Below, in pieces: positions 1 through 7,331 of a stretch of 11,493 nt of DNA (position 1 is its first letter; each line of letters opens with the position of its first letter). Under the pieces are notes generated by a model. It saw only the letters and a list, made by a program, of their open reading frames with translations, ran no database searches and had not been told where the DNA came from. A program made the position numbers and the translations under genes. Source of the DNA: CAYUNT01 sp964446285 (GTDB lineage Bacteria > Sumerlaeota > Sumerlaeia > SLMS01 > CAYUNT01); the NCBI GenBank assembly GCA_964446285.1, contig CAYUNT010000148.1:1-11493 (forward strand), written 5' to 3'.

Positions 1-61
1 TCTCGCGAAAACCGTGACAGGCGATTAGGAACAGAATCAAAGGAAAATGGTATAAGAGAAG

Positions 62-200
62 ATTTTACCACGAAAAACACGAAAAGAACGAAAAGGAAGA
101 GAATTCTATTTCAGGTTTGTTTCACCTGCGGGTGAAACAAATTCGGAATGACAATGTTTTTCTTTTTTTGTCTTTTTCGCTTTTTCGTGGCAAAAAATCT
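62..200. repeat. Imperfect inverted repeat made of 9-nt units
   Basis: The left arm consists of consecutive 9-mers CCACGAAAA (68-76), ACACGAAAA (77-85), GAACGAAAA (86-94) and GGAAGAGAA (95-103). Read on the minus strand from 190, the right arm begins CCACGAAAA and continues with AGCGAAAAA- and GACAAAAAA-like units, down to about 157. Both outer ends read GATTTT-N(0-3)-CCACGAAAA when each is read inward. The arms enclose a perfect hairpin at 116-141. Two inverted arms around a palindrome suggest a small dispersed non-coding repeat, possibly MITE- or REP-like. No transposase or target-site duplication was seen. Confidence 0.6.
116..141. other. Perfect 11-bp hairpin
   Basis: The left arm TTTGTTTCACC (116-126) pairs with the right arm GGTGAAACAAA (131-141) across the 4-nt loop TGCG. 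It sits at the centre of the flanking inverted repeat. Neither side is followed at once by a clean T-run, so it does not look like a standard intrinsic terminator. It could still form at the 3' end of the era transcript and stabilise it. Confidence 0.6.
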
Positions 201-213
201 TCGCCTTTATCGC

Positions 214-1242
214 TTATCGCTTTGATCGGCGGGATTTCGGTGTGTTTTCGGGCGCGGAAGCGTAACCAAATCGCCGCAAATCGTCCTCTTTTTTGGTCCA
301 GTTGTGCCGCACCTTCACCCACAGTTCCAGATACACCGGGTGATCGGTCATTTTCTCGATTTCCGTGCGGGCCGACTGTCCGATCCGTTTCAGCATCGTG
401 CCGCCCGCGCCGATCAAAATCCCTTTTTGCGATTCGCGTTCGACGTAAAGCACCACTCGGATGAACCATTTTCCGTCTTCGCGCTCGCTGAATTCCTCTG
501 TTTCGGCCGCGATGGAATAGGGCACCTCTTCGCCCAGGAGCAGAAACGCTTTTTCGCGGACTGTTTCGCCCGCAAGCCATCGCATATCGCGGTCCGTGGG
601 CGATTCGGGGTCATAGTGCGGTGGTCCCTCGGGCAGCAGCGGCCGCAATACGCCGAGCAGCCGATCCACCCCGGCACCCGTCATCGCGCTCAGGCGGACG
701 ATTTCCACATAACGTTCGCGGTTGATCCATCCGGGGCGGCGTTTGAGTTGGCGCGCGAGGTTGAAACTGCGGCGCGGGCCGTCGATTTTGTTGATGGCGG
801 CGATCAGCGGCGCGTTCACCGCCGCGATCACTTCGCCTGCGGGCGCGGCCAGAGGCTCATCGTCCGCTGCATCAATCAGATGCACCACTGCATCGACTCC
901 ATCGAGCGCCTGGCGGATGGATTCGAGCAGCGCCAGATGCAATCGGTCGCGCGGTTCGACCAGGCCCGGCGTGTCCACGAAAATAAACTGTGCATCGGGT
1001 TCCGTGCGGATGCCATTGACGCGGTCGCGCGTCGTCTGGGGGCGCGGGCTGACAATTGCCACCTTTTCGCCCGCCAGGCGGTTAAGCAGCGTCGATTTCC
1101 CGGCGTTCGGGCGGCCCAGAATCGCCACAAAACCGCAACGATGCACGCTATCAACCTGTTCCGTCTTGGCGTGTTCCGGGTTTTTATTTGCGCCAGAGCC
1201 GTCACCGGCAAGGTCTTGTTTTTGGGTCATGTTTTTGCTCAT
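214..1242 (-). CDS. era: GTPase Era, ribosome biogenesis
   Basis: Era is a TrmE-Era-type GTPase that binds the 3' end of 16S rRNA during assembly of the small ribosomal subunit. In this 342-residue product the G1 loop GRPNAGKS is at 43-50, the PQTTRDR switch region at 68-74, G3 DTPG at 90-93, G4 NKID at 151-154 and G5 SAM at 185-187. The C-terminal KH domain follows, with the GxxG loop GAGG at 278-281 inside KGILIGAGGTMLKRIG. I chose ATG 1242 because AGGA lies just upstream and it falls 5 nt after the ybeY stop. An ATG at 1230 has no Shine-Dalgarno sequence. The open frame runs back to 1371, but that part overlaps ybeY and looks random. There are about 35 polar residues before the G domain, so the protein is longer than the usual ~300. 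ybeY and era are often neighbours, which supports both calls. Confidence 0.97.
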   Translation of the reverse strand: MSKNMTQKQDLAGDGSGANKNPEHAKTEQVDSVHRCGFVAILGRPNAGKSTLLNRLAGEKVAIVSPRPQTTRDRVNGIRTEPDAQFIFVDTPGLVEPRDRLHLALLESIRQALDGVDAVVHLIDAADDEPLAAPAGEVIAAVNAPLIAAINKIDGPRRSFNLARQLKRRPGWINRERYVEIVRLSAMTGAGVDRLLGVLRPLLPEGPPHYDPESPTDRDMRWLAGETVREKAFLLLGEEVPYSIAAETEEFSEREDGKWFIRVVLYVERESQKGILIGAGGTMLKRIGQSARTEIEKMTDHPVYLELWVKVRHNWTKKEDDLRRFGYASAPENTPKSRRSKR

Positions 1243-1247
1243 TCGTC

Positions 1248-2195
1248 CTATTTGGCATCCTTGCCCTGTTTTCGGGCAGGTTTTGGAATTCGCCCGGCGG
1301 CAAAAGCCATCAGAAGCACCGATCCCAATTGCCACATGGCGTGGTGGCGCGCAGGCGTGTCGTGATCGCATCCCAGAAGGTGAAGCATGCTGTGGATGGC
1401 GGCGAAAGCCAGTTCCTCCGAGGCCGAAAGTTTGTTTCGCAGCGCTTGGCGCTTGATTGTGGGCAGACTGAGAACGATGTCGCCAAGGAGCTCCGGTTCG
1501 GCGGGGCGGCGCGCGGCGGACTCTGCGGCCGCATTCGCTTGGGGAAGAAGCGACAACAAGGATGGCGCATATTCAGCGTCGTTGCCAGATACGCTGCCTC
1601 GCCGCGCGGCCTTCCTGCGCCCCGAGGCCGTTTGCCCTGCGGCGGAGGCGGCGGAAGCCTCATCTTCCCTTGGCCCCGTCCAGCATTCGGGAGGTTCATT
1701 GCGCCAAAACGGCCTCGTCTCGTGCGCGGAGAACTGAGGAAAAGAGAGCGCATCCGTTGCGCGGTCGATGCCGCGAAATGCCTTGTTGAGCCGCCGGATT
1801 GTCTTGTCGTCCGTGACAAGCACATGAATCTGGCATGGGAATTCCGGCGCGAGAACAACGCCGCCAGCGCCCTGGAGCGCCTTGCGTAGGCCGCGCCGAA
1901 TGTCCGCCATTTCCTCGCGTGACGCGCCGCCGGGTGATTCTTCCGAAAAGTCGAAACGAATGTCCACAAGCGGCTTGGCGCCATGCAGGGCCTTAGCGGT
2001 ATTCACGGCTTTCGCGGGGACTTTTTGCGCGGCGCCACGCTTCGCGGAAGGCGAAATCGCCCTAGCGGTCTTGGTTTTCGTCTTCCGAGGACTGGCTGGC
2101 GGATTCCGCTGCGCCTGTTTCCGCGCCAATGAGCGGGACGAACCGGACCTCGAAGATTTTTCGTTCGCGGAGGTTGCCTTTTTCATCTTTTTCAT
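1248..2195 (-). CDS. ybeY: Endoribonuclease YbeY with large insert and basic N-terminal tail
   Basis: YbeY is a zinc-dependent single-strand endoribonuclease needed for 16S rRNA 3' maturation and ribosome quality control. The metal site is plain: HSMLHLLGCDH at 268-278 supplies H268, H272 and H278 in the family's H-x3-H-x5-H spacing, though the usual HG is HS here. Upstream are the hallmark blocks LNKAFRGID-RATDALSFPQF (136-155) and LGDIVLSLPTIK (237-248). Normally about a dozen residues separate LSFP from LGDI; here there are about 80 (156-235), rich in Ala, Ser and Arg. The first ~75 residues form a Lys/Arg/Ala/Ser-rich tail. At 315 aa the protein is about twice the usual 150-170. ATG 2195 overlaps pcm by 134 nt and has AGGTG 10 nt upstream. 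A GTG at 2006 (residue 64) would avoid the overlap but has no ribosome-binding site. Confidence 0.93.
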   Translation of the reverse strand: MKKMKKATSANEKSSRSGSSRSLARKQAQRNPPASPRKTKTKTARAISPSAKRGAAQKVPAKAVNTAKALHGAKPLVDIRFDFSEESPGGASREEMADIRRGLRKALQGAGGVVLAPEFPCQIHVLVTDDKTIRRLNKAFRGIDRATDALSFPQFSAHETRPFWRNEPPECWTGPREDEASAASAAGQTASGRRKAARRGSVSGNDAEYAPSLLSLLPQANAAAESAARRPAEPELLGDIVLSLPTIKRQALRNKLSASEELAFAAIHSMLHLLGCDHDTPARHHAMWQLGSVLLMAFAAGRIPKPARKQGKDAK

Positions 2196-2826
2196 AGGTC
2201 ATCAGCACCTGATCGTTAATGGGTCCGACGGGGGCGACGAGACGCCGTCCGGGGCGCAACTGGTCAAAAAGCGCTTGGGGAACACGCAGCGGGGCGGCTG
2301 CAAGAAGGATGCCGTCATAGGGCGCGGCCTCGGGCCACCCAAACCGCCCGTCTCCGATATGAACGCGAACGTTCGAGAATCCGAGCCGCACGAGACGTTC
2401 GGCGGCCTCTTGCGCCAGCGGCGCAACGATCTCGACCGTATGAACCTCGGCCGCGAGCAGACCCAGGACCGCCGCCTGGTATCCGCATCCGCCGCCGATT
2501 TCGAGAACCTTTTCGCCGCCTCCTCCGCTGGCTCCTGCGCCTCCGCCTTCGCCCAGCCCAAGCAACTCGGCCATGATCCCGACGATATAGGGCTGCGAAA
2601 TGGTCTGGCGGAATCCAATCGGGAGCGGGAAATCTCCCCAGGATTCGGCGCGGTATTCCTCTGGCACAAAGAGATGACGCGGAACGCGCCTCATGGCCTC
2701 GAGCACCCGTTCGTCCGTTACATCCCGGCGGCGCAGTTGCTCCTCGACCATTCGTTCCGCGCGCCACTTCCAGTCTTCGCCGCGCGCGCCGTGAGAATCT
2801 GGGGAAAGCGAGAAAAGAGATGCCAT
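2062..2826 (-). CDS. pcm: Protein-L-isoaspartate O-methyltransferase
   Basis: This enzyme (EC 2.1.1.77) uses S-adenosylmethionine to methylate isoaspartyl residues in aged proteins, the first step of their repair; it is cytosolic. Counting from ATG 2826 (254 aa), the family start block ERMVEEQLRRRDVTDERVL is at 24-42. PRHLFVPEEYR follows at 49-59, the substrate-loop block RQTISQPYIVGIMAELLG at 73-90, and SAM motif I VLEIGGGCGYQAAVLG at 107-122, where GTGSG is more usual. HIGDGRFGWPEAAPYDGIL is at 156-174 and the closing strand FEVRFVPLIG at 225-234. A Gly-rich loop (about 91-104) interrupts the fold just before motif I. The frame stays open to a TTG at 2892 (276 aa), but neither start has a good Shine-Dalgarno sequence. 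ATG 2826 is chosen because residues before it are unlike the family. It is the first gene of pcm-ybeY-era, and its conserved C-terminal strand lies inside the overlap with ybeY. Confidence 0.93.
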   Translation of the reverse strand: MASLFSLSPDSHGARGEDWKWRAERMVEEQLRRRDVTDERVLEAMRRVPRHLFVPEEYRAESWGDFPLPIGFRQTISQPYIVGIMAELLGLGEGGGAGASGGGGEKVLEIGGGCGYQAAVLGLLAAEVHTVEIVAPLAQEAAERLVRLGFSNVRVHIGDGRFGWPEAAPYDGILLAAAPLRVPQALFDQLRPGRRLVAPVGPINDQVLMTYEKDEKGNLRERKIFEVRFVPLIGAETGAAESASQSSEDENQDR

Positions 2827-2984
2827 TGAACTCGACGCTGGCGCCGTGGGGGATTCCGCGGACACATTTTCCGCGGTTTTTGTATCCGCCAAGGAGTGCC
2901 CGAGTCAATCCGGCAGTCATTCAACCCAGCGAGCGTGCTCGACAATCAGACCCATCTTCCGAAATCAGACGCCGGGATTTGGTG

Positions 2985-2990
2985 TTGACA
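2985..2990 (+). promoter_or_regulatory. Probable -35 box of the tRNA-Pro promoter
   Basis: A perfect TTGACA lies 50 nt upstream of the tRNA 5' end, in the gap between divergent pcm and the tRNA. The expected -10 position holds only weak matches (GGTATT at 3010-3015, spacer 19), so the element is incomplete by sigma-70 standards. Distance and direction fit a tRNA promoter. Confidence 0.4.
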
Positions 2991-3040
2991 CAACGCGACA
3001 GCAATTGGAGGTATTTGCCTGCGCCGAATATGGCGCGGGC

Positions 3041-3117
3041 CGGGGCGTAGCGCAGTCTGGTAGCGTACCTGAATGGGGTTCAGGTGGTCGCTGGTTCAAA
3101 TCCAGTCGCCCCGACCA
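3041..3117 (+). tRNA. tRNA-Pro (anticodon GGG), CCA encoded
   Basis: A full cloverleaf folds by hand. The acceptor stem is CGGGGCG (3041-3047) with CGCCCCG (3107-3113). The D stem is GCGC/GCGT around AGTCTGGTA. The anticodon stem is CCTGA (3068-3072) with TCAGG (3080-3084), and its loop ATGGGGT puts anticodon GGG at 3075-3077. The T stem is GCTGG/CCAGT around TTCAAAT. Discriminator A3114 is followed by an encoded CCA (3115-3117). It reads the proline codons CCC and CCU. No duplicate of its 3' end was seen nearby, so there is no sign that it serves as an integration site within this window. Confidence 0.97.
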
Positions 3118-3157
3118 TCTAAATTCAAAAAACATCAGAATTTGCAGCAACGCGACG

Positions 3158-3177
3158 CAGCAATCTGCTGTCCTTTA
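3158..3177 (+). terminator. Weak hairpin between convergent tRNA and kinase genes
   Basis: CAGCA (3158-3162) pairs with TGCTG (3166-3170) over a 3-nt loop and is followed by TCCTTTA. Just upstream, AAATTC (3121-3126) and GAATTT (3138-3143) form a second small inverted repeat. The gap lies between the tRNA end and the kinase stop, where a terminator is expected, but the stems are short and the T-run is poor. Confidence 0.25.
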
Positions 3178-3178
3178 G

Positions 3179-6100
3179 TTATTTTTCCAGGGCTTCCCGG
3201 ACTTTGGCGGCAAGCGTCGCCCCCGAGAAAGGCTTGGATATAAACAACACGCCTTCGTCCAGCACGCCTCGATGCGCGATGACATTTGCCGTGTATCCGG
3301 ACATGTAAAGGCATTTCATCTGCGGTTTGCGCTTTGCCAGTTGCCGCGACAACTCCTGCCCATCCATCTCTGGCATTACCACGTCCGTGATTAGCAGATG
3401 GATTTCTCCAGGATACCTTGCCACCAATTCGACCGCTTTTTTCGGATCATTGGCGGTCAATACCGTATATCCCATTGCCTCCAGGATTTTCTGGCCAAGT
3501 TTCAGGATGGCCTCTTCGTCTTCAACAATCAGAACGGTTTCTGTGCCGCCTCTCGGGGCATGGGGCGCTTCTGGCGGGGGAGCCGTCTCCGCAGCTTCGG
3601 CGTAGAAGCGGGGCAGATAAATCCTGAAAGTGGTTCCTTTTCCCGGTTCGCTATAGACATTGATAAAGCCGTTGTTTTGTTTGACGATCCCATAGATGGT
3701 CGCCAGGCCAAGTCCGGTTCCCTTGCCGCGTTCTTTCGTGGTGAAGAATGGTTCAAAAAGCTTGGCCAAAGTTTCCTTGTCCATGCCGCATCCATCGTCG
3801 CTTACGGCCAGCAGGACGTATTCGCCGGGAATGAATCCGGGATGAGTGGCGCAGTATTTCTCGTCGAAAGTGGCATTTCCGGTCTCGATGGTAACCTTTC
3901 CCGCCCCGGCTATGGCGTCGCGGGCGTTGACGCAAAGGTTCGCCAGGATATTGTCCACCTGCGACGAATCCGCTTTGACCGTCCAGATGTCTTTGGCTGG
4001 CATCCAGGCGAGGTTGATGTTTTCGCCGATCAGCCGGCGCAGCATCCGGAGCGTTCCCTCAATAATCTCGTTTAGGTCGAGCACCCGGGGGCTGATGGTT
4101 TGCTTGCGGGCGAAAGCGAGCAGCTGGCTTGTGAGATCGGCGGAGCGCTGCGCCGCCTTCATTACTTCCTCAAGGAATTCCCGCAGATTGCTTCCGGGTG
4201 GCGCCAATTCAAGCGACAGCTCCGTGCAGCCCAATATCGTTTGCAGCATGTTGTTGAAGTCGTGAGCCACACCGCCCGCCAGCCGGCCCACAGACTCCAT
4301 CTTTTGAGACTGGATCAGTTGCGCTTGCAGTTTTTCCCGCTCTTCCTCCGCCCGCTTGCGCTCTGTGATGTTCTCATGCGACACTACAACGTAAGTGGGT
4401 CCCACTCCGGCAAATCGGGTAACATGTCCAATAAACCATCGTTTCTCGTGCGGCGAATGGCAGGGATACTCCAGCGAGAACTTCTCCTTTTCGCCTCGCA
4501 TTACTTCCCGTATTCCGGCGGCGAACGCGGCGGCATCCTCCGCATCCTGGCCGGTGGCGGCATCGCATACTGCGAGGTAATTGGCGCCTTCGGCTATATT
4601 GGCACAAAGAGGTGGATTCGCTGAGGCAAACGCGCGCCATGCCTGATTCACTGTCACAATCCGGCCTGTCTCATCCAATACACAGATATGCGCAGACAAC
4701 GCATCAATTGTGGCCAAGGAAAATCGCTGAGACTCCCGCAATGCCTCTTCCGCCCGCTTGCGCTCGGTGATGTCCTGCACCGTTCCCACAATAGATACAA
4801 GATTGCCCTCGTTATCGTATTTGCCCTGGAAAGTCGAAATATAATGCCCGACGCTGTGATCCGGGCGGAGAAACCGCTGCTCATACGTGCCCTTCTCATG
4901 CGATTTTATCGCCTTTTCGATCAATTCCTTGTCGCGCTCGTGATCTCCGGGCCACGGTGACAAAGCGAGGATCGAGTCGATGTGAGGAGTAAATTCATTC
5001 GGATCGAGTTGAAATATCCTGTAAACCTCATCCGACCATTCAACATTGCCGGTTTTTACATCCCACTCCCAATGGCCCAGCTGCGCCATGTTCTGCGCTT
5101 CTTTCAGCCTCCGCTCGCTCTCGCGCAGCGCTTCCTCCACGCGCTTGCGCGCGGTGATGTCAACAACCGACGTGATGAAATACATCGGCTTTCCGGCGGC
5201 ATCCCGCCGCATGGATGTGCTGACATCGCCCCAAATAATGGAGCCGTTCTTATGAATATATCTTTTTTCGAACCGGATCGATTCCTGCTTGCCTTCCAAT
5301 AGCGGCGCCAGTTTTGACGCAATGCAATCTATATCCTCGGATGGTGTTATGTCCTGCCATCTTTTCTTCCGCAGTTCCTCCGCCGTGTATCCCAGAGTAT
5401 CGCATAATGCCTGGTTGGGATTGATCCACCCGTCTGGAGAGGTAATGGATTTTCCAATCGCGGAATGGTCAAATATGTATTTGAATTTGTCTTCGCTTAT
5501 CGCCAGCGCTTCTTCCGCCCGTTTGCGCTCGGTGATGTCCTCGTTGAAGATAATGATTCCGCCGATCGAACCCTCCGCCGTTTTCCACGGCCACATTTCC
5601 CAGCACAGCCACTGAATAGAGCCATCGGCCCGTTCAAACTTGTCATCGTCGCATTTGACCACCTCTCCATTCATGCCGCGTTGATGAATCGCCTTCAATT
5701 CGCTGGAGAGTTCAGGAAAAACGTCATAGTGGCATTTTCCAATGAGGCCGATGTCATGCAAATGGAAGTCGGAAATCCAACGGTGGCTGACGGCGATGTA
5801 GCGCATGTCACGGTCGAACATGGCAAGCGCGGCCGGCGCGTGTTCGACAAACAAACGAAGTTTTTCTTCGCTTTCCTTTAGCGCCTCCTCCGCCCGCTTG
5901 CGCTCAGTCACGTCCTCGAAGACAGCGACAATCTCGCCGGAGGGCAGCTTATATACGTAGTTGTCATACCAAGTGGAAAGGCGCATGTCGCGGTAGCGGG
6001 CGACAGGAAAACGGGCCGGCTCACCCGTTTTCCAGACCTTGCGAAAAACGTCCATGAGGCCAAATTCTTCTATGCCCGGACGAGCCTCAAAGATGCTTTT

Positions 6101-6658
6101 TCCGATCAATTGCTCGCGGCTGTCGTGGTCAATGCGTTCTCCGGCGGAATTGAAATCCCGGATGATAAAGTCTCTGCCGTCATCCACAACTTCATATACG
6201 GCGACGCCGCAGTTGATGTGCTCGAACAATTCGCGGTATCGGCGTTCGCTGTCATGCAATGCCGCCTGAAGACGCTGGCGCTCGATGGCGCCTCGGAGCG
6301 CTCGCCGCAAATCTGCTGATGATAGCGCATGTTTGGCCAGATAGTCCTGCGCGTTCGCTTGCGCGGCGCCGACGGCCGTCACTTCGTCGTCCTGGCCCGA
6401 CAAAACCACCACGGCCAATTCGGGATGCGCGCGGGCGATGGAATTCAATGTGTCCAGCCCCTGGCAATCGGGCAGGCCAAGGTCGAGCAAAACGGCGTCG
6501 AATTCCTCTTCTGCCAGTCGTGCAAGACCTGCCGCAAGGCTTCCGACAGTCTCCAGACTGAACCCTGCTCCCCTGCCCTCCTTGAGCAATTCACGGATCA
6601 GGCGGGCGTCGCCCGGGTTGTCTTCGATCAACAGCACTTTAAGAGGGGTTTCAGTCAT
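3179..6658 (-). CDS. Hybrid sensor histidine kinase, REC-PAS(x5)-HisKA-HATPase-REC
   Basis: This 1159-residue cytoplasmic phosphorelay protein has no signal peptide or membrane segment. An N-terminal receiver (about 6-125) has acid pair E12/D13, phospho-acceptor D59, S87 and K109. Five PAS domains follow (about 136-255, 260-380, 386-506, 512-635, 640-768), each ending in a near-identical linker of the DITERKRAEEAL type. The HisKA H-box GGVAHDFNNML carries H799. The ATPase has N-box NLCVNARDAI (N911), G1 DDGCGMD (954-960), F-box FEPFFTTK (968-975) and G2 GKGTGLGLA (978-986). The C-terminal receiver (about 1040-1155) has D1092 in LLITDVVMPEMDG and K1142. All catalytic and receiver residues are present. 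ATG 6658 has GGGAG 10 nt upstream. There is no DNA-binding output domain, so signal must pass to an unseen partner. The ligand cannot be read from the sequence: no obvious heme or flavin motif was seen. The PAS3-PAS4 part looks less GC-rich than neighbouring genes by eye. Confidence 0.95.
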   Translation of the reverse strand: MTETPLKVLLIEDNPGDARLIRELLKEGRGAGFSLETVGSLAAGLARLAEEEFDAVLLDLGLPDCQGLDTLNSIARAHPELAVVVLSGQDDEVTAVGAAQANAQDYLAKHALSSADLRRALRGAIERQRLQAALHDSERRYRELFEHINCGVAVYEVVDDGRDFIIRDFNSAGERIDHDSREQLIGKSIFEARPGIEEFGLMDVFRKVWKTGEPARFPVARYRDMRLSTWYDNYVYKLPSGEIVAVFEDVTERKRAEEALKESEEKLRLFVEHAPAALAMFDRDMRYIAVSHRWISDFHLHDIGLIGKCHYDVFPELSSELKAIHQRGMNGEVVKCDDDKFERADGSIQWLCWEMWPWKTAEGSIGGIIIFNEDITERKRAEEALAISEDKFKYIFDHSAIGKSITSPDGWINPNQALCDTLGYTAEELRKKRWQDITPSEDIDCIASKLAPLLEGKQESIRFEKRYIHKNGSIIWGDVSTSMRRDAAGKPMYFITSVVDITARKRVEEALRESERRLKEAQNMAQLGHWEWDVKTGNVEWSDEVYRIFQLDPNEFTPHIDSILALSPWPGDHERDKELIEKAIKSHEKGTYEQRFLRPDHSVGHYISTFQGKYDNEGNLVSIVGTVQDITERKRAEEALRESQRFSLATIDALSAHICVLDETGRIVTVNQAWRAFASANPPLCANIAEGANYLAVCDAATGQDAEDAAAFAAGIREVMRGEKEKFSLEYPCHSPHEKRWFIGHVTRFAGVGPTYVVVSHENITERKRAEEEREKLQAQLIQSQKMESVGRLAGGVAHDFNNMLQTILGCTELSLELAPPGSNLREFLEEVMKAAQRSADLTSQLLAFARKQTISPRVLDLNEIIEGTLRMLRRLIGENINLAWMPAKDIWTVKADSSQVDNILANLCVNARDAIAGAGKVTIETGNATFDEKYCATHPGFIPGEYVLLAVSDDGCGMDKETLAKLFEPFFTTKERGKGTGLGLATIYGIVKQNNGFINVYSEPGKGTTFRIYLPRFYAEAAETAPPPEAPHAPRGGTETVLIVEDEEAILKLGQKILEAMGYTVLTANDPKKAVELVARYPGEIHLLITDVVMPEMDGQELSRQLAKRKPQMKCLYMSGYTANVIAHRGVLDEGVLFISKPFSGATLAAKVREALEK
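4343..5914 (-). repeat. Five DNA-level copies of the inter-PAS linker
   Basis: On the plus strand the core CGCCCGCTTGCGCTC, or a close variant, recurs at about 4343-4372, 4745-4774, 5132-5160, 5509-5540 and 5882-5914, spaced roughly 375-400 nt. It encodes the helical linker (D/N)ITERKRAEEAL after each PAS domain. The copies are more alike than the PAS domains between them, as expected if modules were duplicated or exchanged by recombination, although strong constraint on the signalling helix could also explain it. Confidence 0.75.
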
Positions 6659-6838
6659 TGCCTGTGTCTCCCGCCGCAGTGCAAATCTTCAACCGGAAAC
6701 CTTCCTATTCCGGACTTACCTTCGACATTGCATTCATGTCCAGAAGATTTGAGGGAGTTTTTCCTGAAATGTGGCCGACGACAGCGAAAACGGCGGAAAA
6801 TTGGCGGGAAAATCCGTGCAGGCGTCTTGGGCAGATAA

Positions 6839-6929
6839 GGAGCGCGGGCATCATGGCCGTGATTTGAGGCGAGTGGCAGGCAGGTCACCGCAATTCATGA
6901 AGTGACTGCGGGCGGGACGCCCACGCTCC
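6839..6929. repeat. Inverted pair of GGAGCGYGGGCRTC motifs
   Basis: GGAGCGCGGGCATC at 6839-6852 matches, at 12 of 14 positions, the reverse complement of 6916-6929. The second copy belongs to a compact stem, GGGCG-GGA-CGCCC (6910-6922). It resembles GC-rich intergenic repeats that I recall from environmental bacterial genomes; this needs a genome-wide search. Confidence 0.45.
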
Positions 6930-7040
6930 CAGGAGTTCCTTAAAGTCGCAAACCAGCTCATGCCGCTCACCGCCGGCCCTGCATCGGCGGGAACGTGATT
7001 CGCAGGCTAACTGGTCCTCTTGACCTTCCCGCCTTCGTCA

Positions 7041-7061
7041 CCACTGGGTTTATCCCAGTGG
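7041..7061 (+). other. Perfect 8-bp hairpin in the transporter leader
   Basis: CCACTGGG (7041-7048) pairs with CCCAGTGG (7054-7061) over a TTTAT loop. A TTTTT run starts 8 nt later (7069-7073). The gap to the T-run is rather long for an intrinsic terminator, but the hairpin lies about 270 nt before the binding-protein start and could act as a leader attenuator or mark the end of an unseen short transcript. Confidence 0.4.
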
Positions 7062-7331
7062 AACGCTGTTTTTAGGGGGTCCTTGTCTGCGTTCAATTTC
7101 TGCCGTCTGGTGATATTGTCATCAGGCTGCCATGTGAGGAACCATGAGCAGCGGCTCCGGGCGTGCGGTGCGAAAAAGCCTTGCCCCGCCTGCGCAACGC
7201 CGGAAGAACATTCGACAGGGCGGCTCCTGAGAAGCGCGGCCAATCGAACTGCAACCGATTTGTGCGGGCGCGCCGCTATTGGATGGAATGCCGTCAATGT
7301 TTCCACGGCTGAGGTTGTTTATCCAGCAACT

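Larger units (their letters stand above)
1..213. other. Gene-free stretch downstream of era
   Basis: I see no convincing gene here; the open frames entering it are antisense to era and low in complexity. Positions 1-60 hold nothing recognisable. From about 62 to 200 the sequence is an imperfect inverted repeat with a central hairpin (listed separately). era ends at 214 on the minus strand, so this is its 3' flank. A T6 tract follows the era stop on the minus strand (the A6 at 192-197), but I found no GC-rich stem directly before it, so I do not call an intrinsic terminator. Confidence 0.6.
6659..7331. other. Long divergent intergenic region
   Basis: This 673-bp gap lies between the kinase start (minus) and the binding-protein start (plus). 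An open frame extends from a TTG at 7020 into the binding protein, but the translated part before 7332 is not protein-like and precedes a clear signal peptide, so I treat it as untranslated leader. The gap holds two inverted GC-rich motifs (6839-6852 and 6916-6929) and a hairpin at 7041-7061. No known riboswitch or confident sigma-70 promoter was recognised. A leader this long leaves room for regulation of either gene. Confidence 0.6.

Noticed and set aside
304..1365. Plus-strand open frame of 353 codons
   Set aside because: It is antisense to era and has no recognisable domain; era has every G motif and a KH domain in the opposite strand.
1243..1371. Longer era start at 1371
   Set aside because: It would overlap the end of ybeY by over 120 nt with random-looking sequence, while ATG 1242 has a Shine-Dalgarno sequence.
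1882..2829. Plus-strand open frame of 315 codons
   Set aside because: It is antisense to pcm and the start of ybeY, both of which have clear family motifs.
3041..3117. tRNA-Pro as an integration site for a mobile element carrying the kinase
   Set aside because: No second copy of the tRNA 3' end, no integrase and no other mobility gene was seen.
2965..3150. Minus-strand open frame of 61 codons overlapping the tRNA
   Set aside because: It is the antisense of tRNA-Pro; the GRLDLNQRPPEPHSG-like stretch is a well-known false protein produced by reading tRNA genes backwards.
7020..7331. Upstream extension of the binding protein to a TTG start
   Set aside because: The extra 104 codons are not protein-like and would place a clear signal peptide in the middle of the protein.
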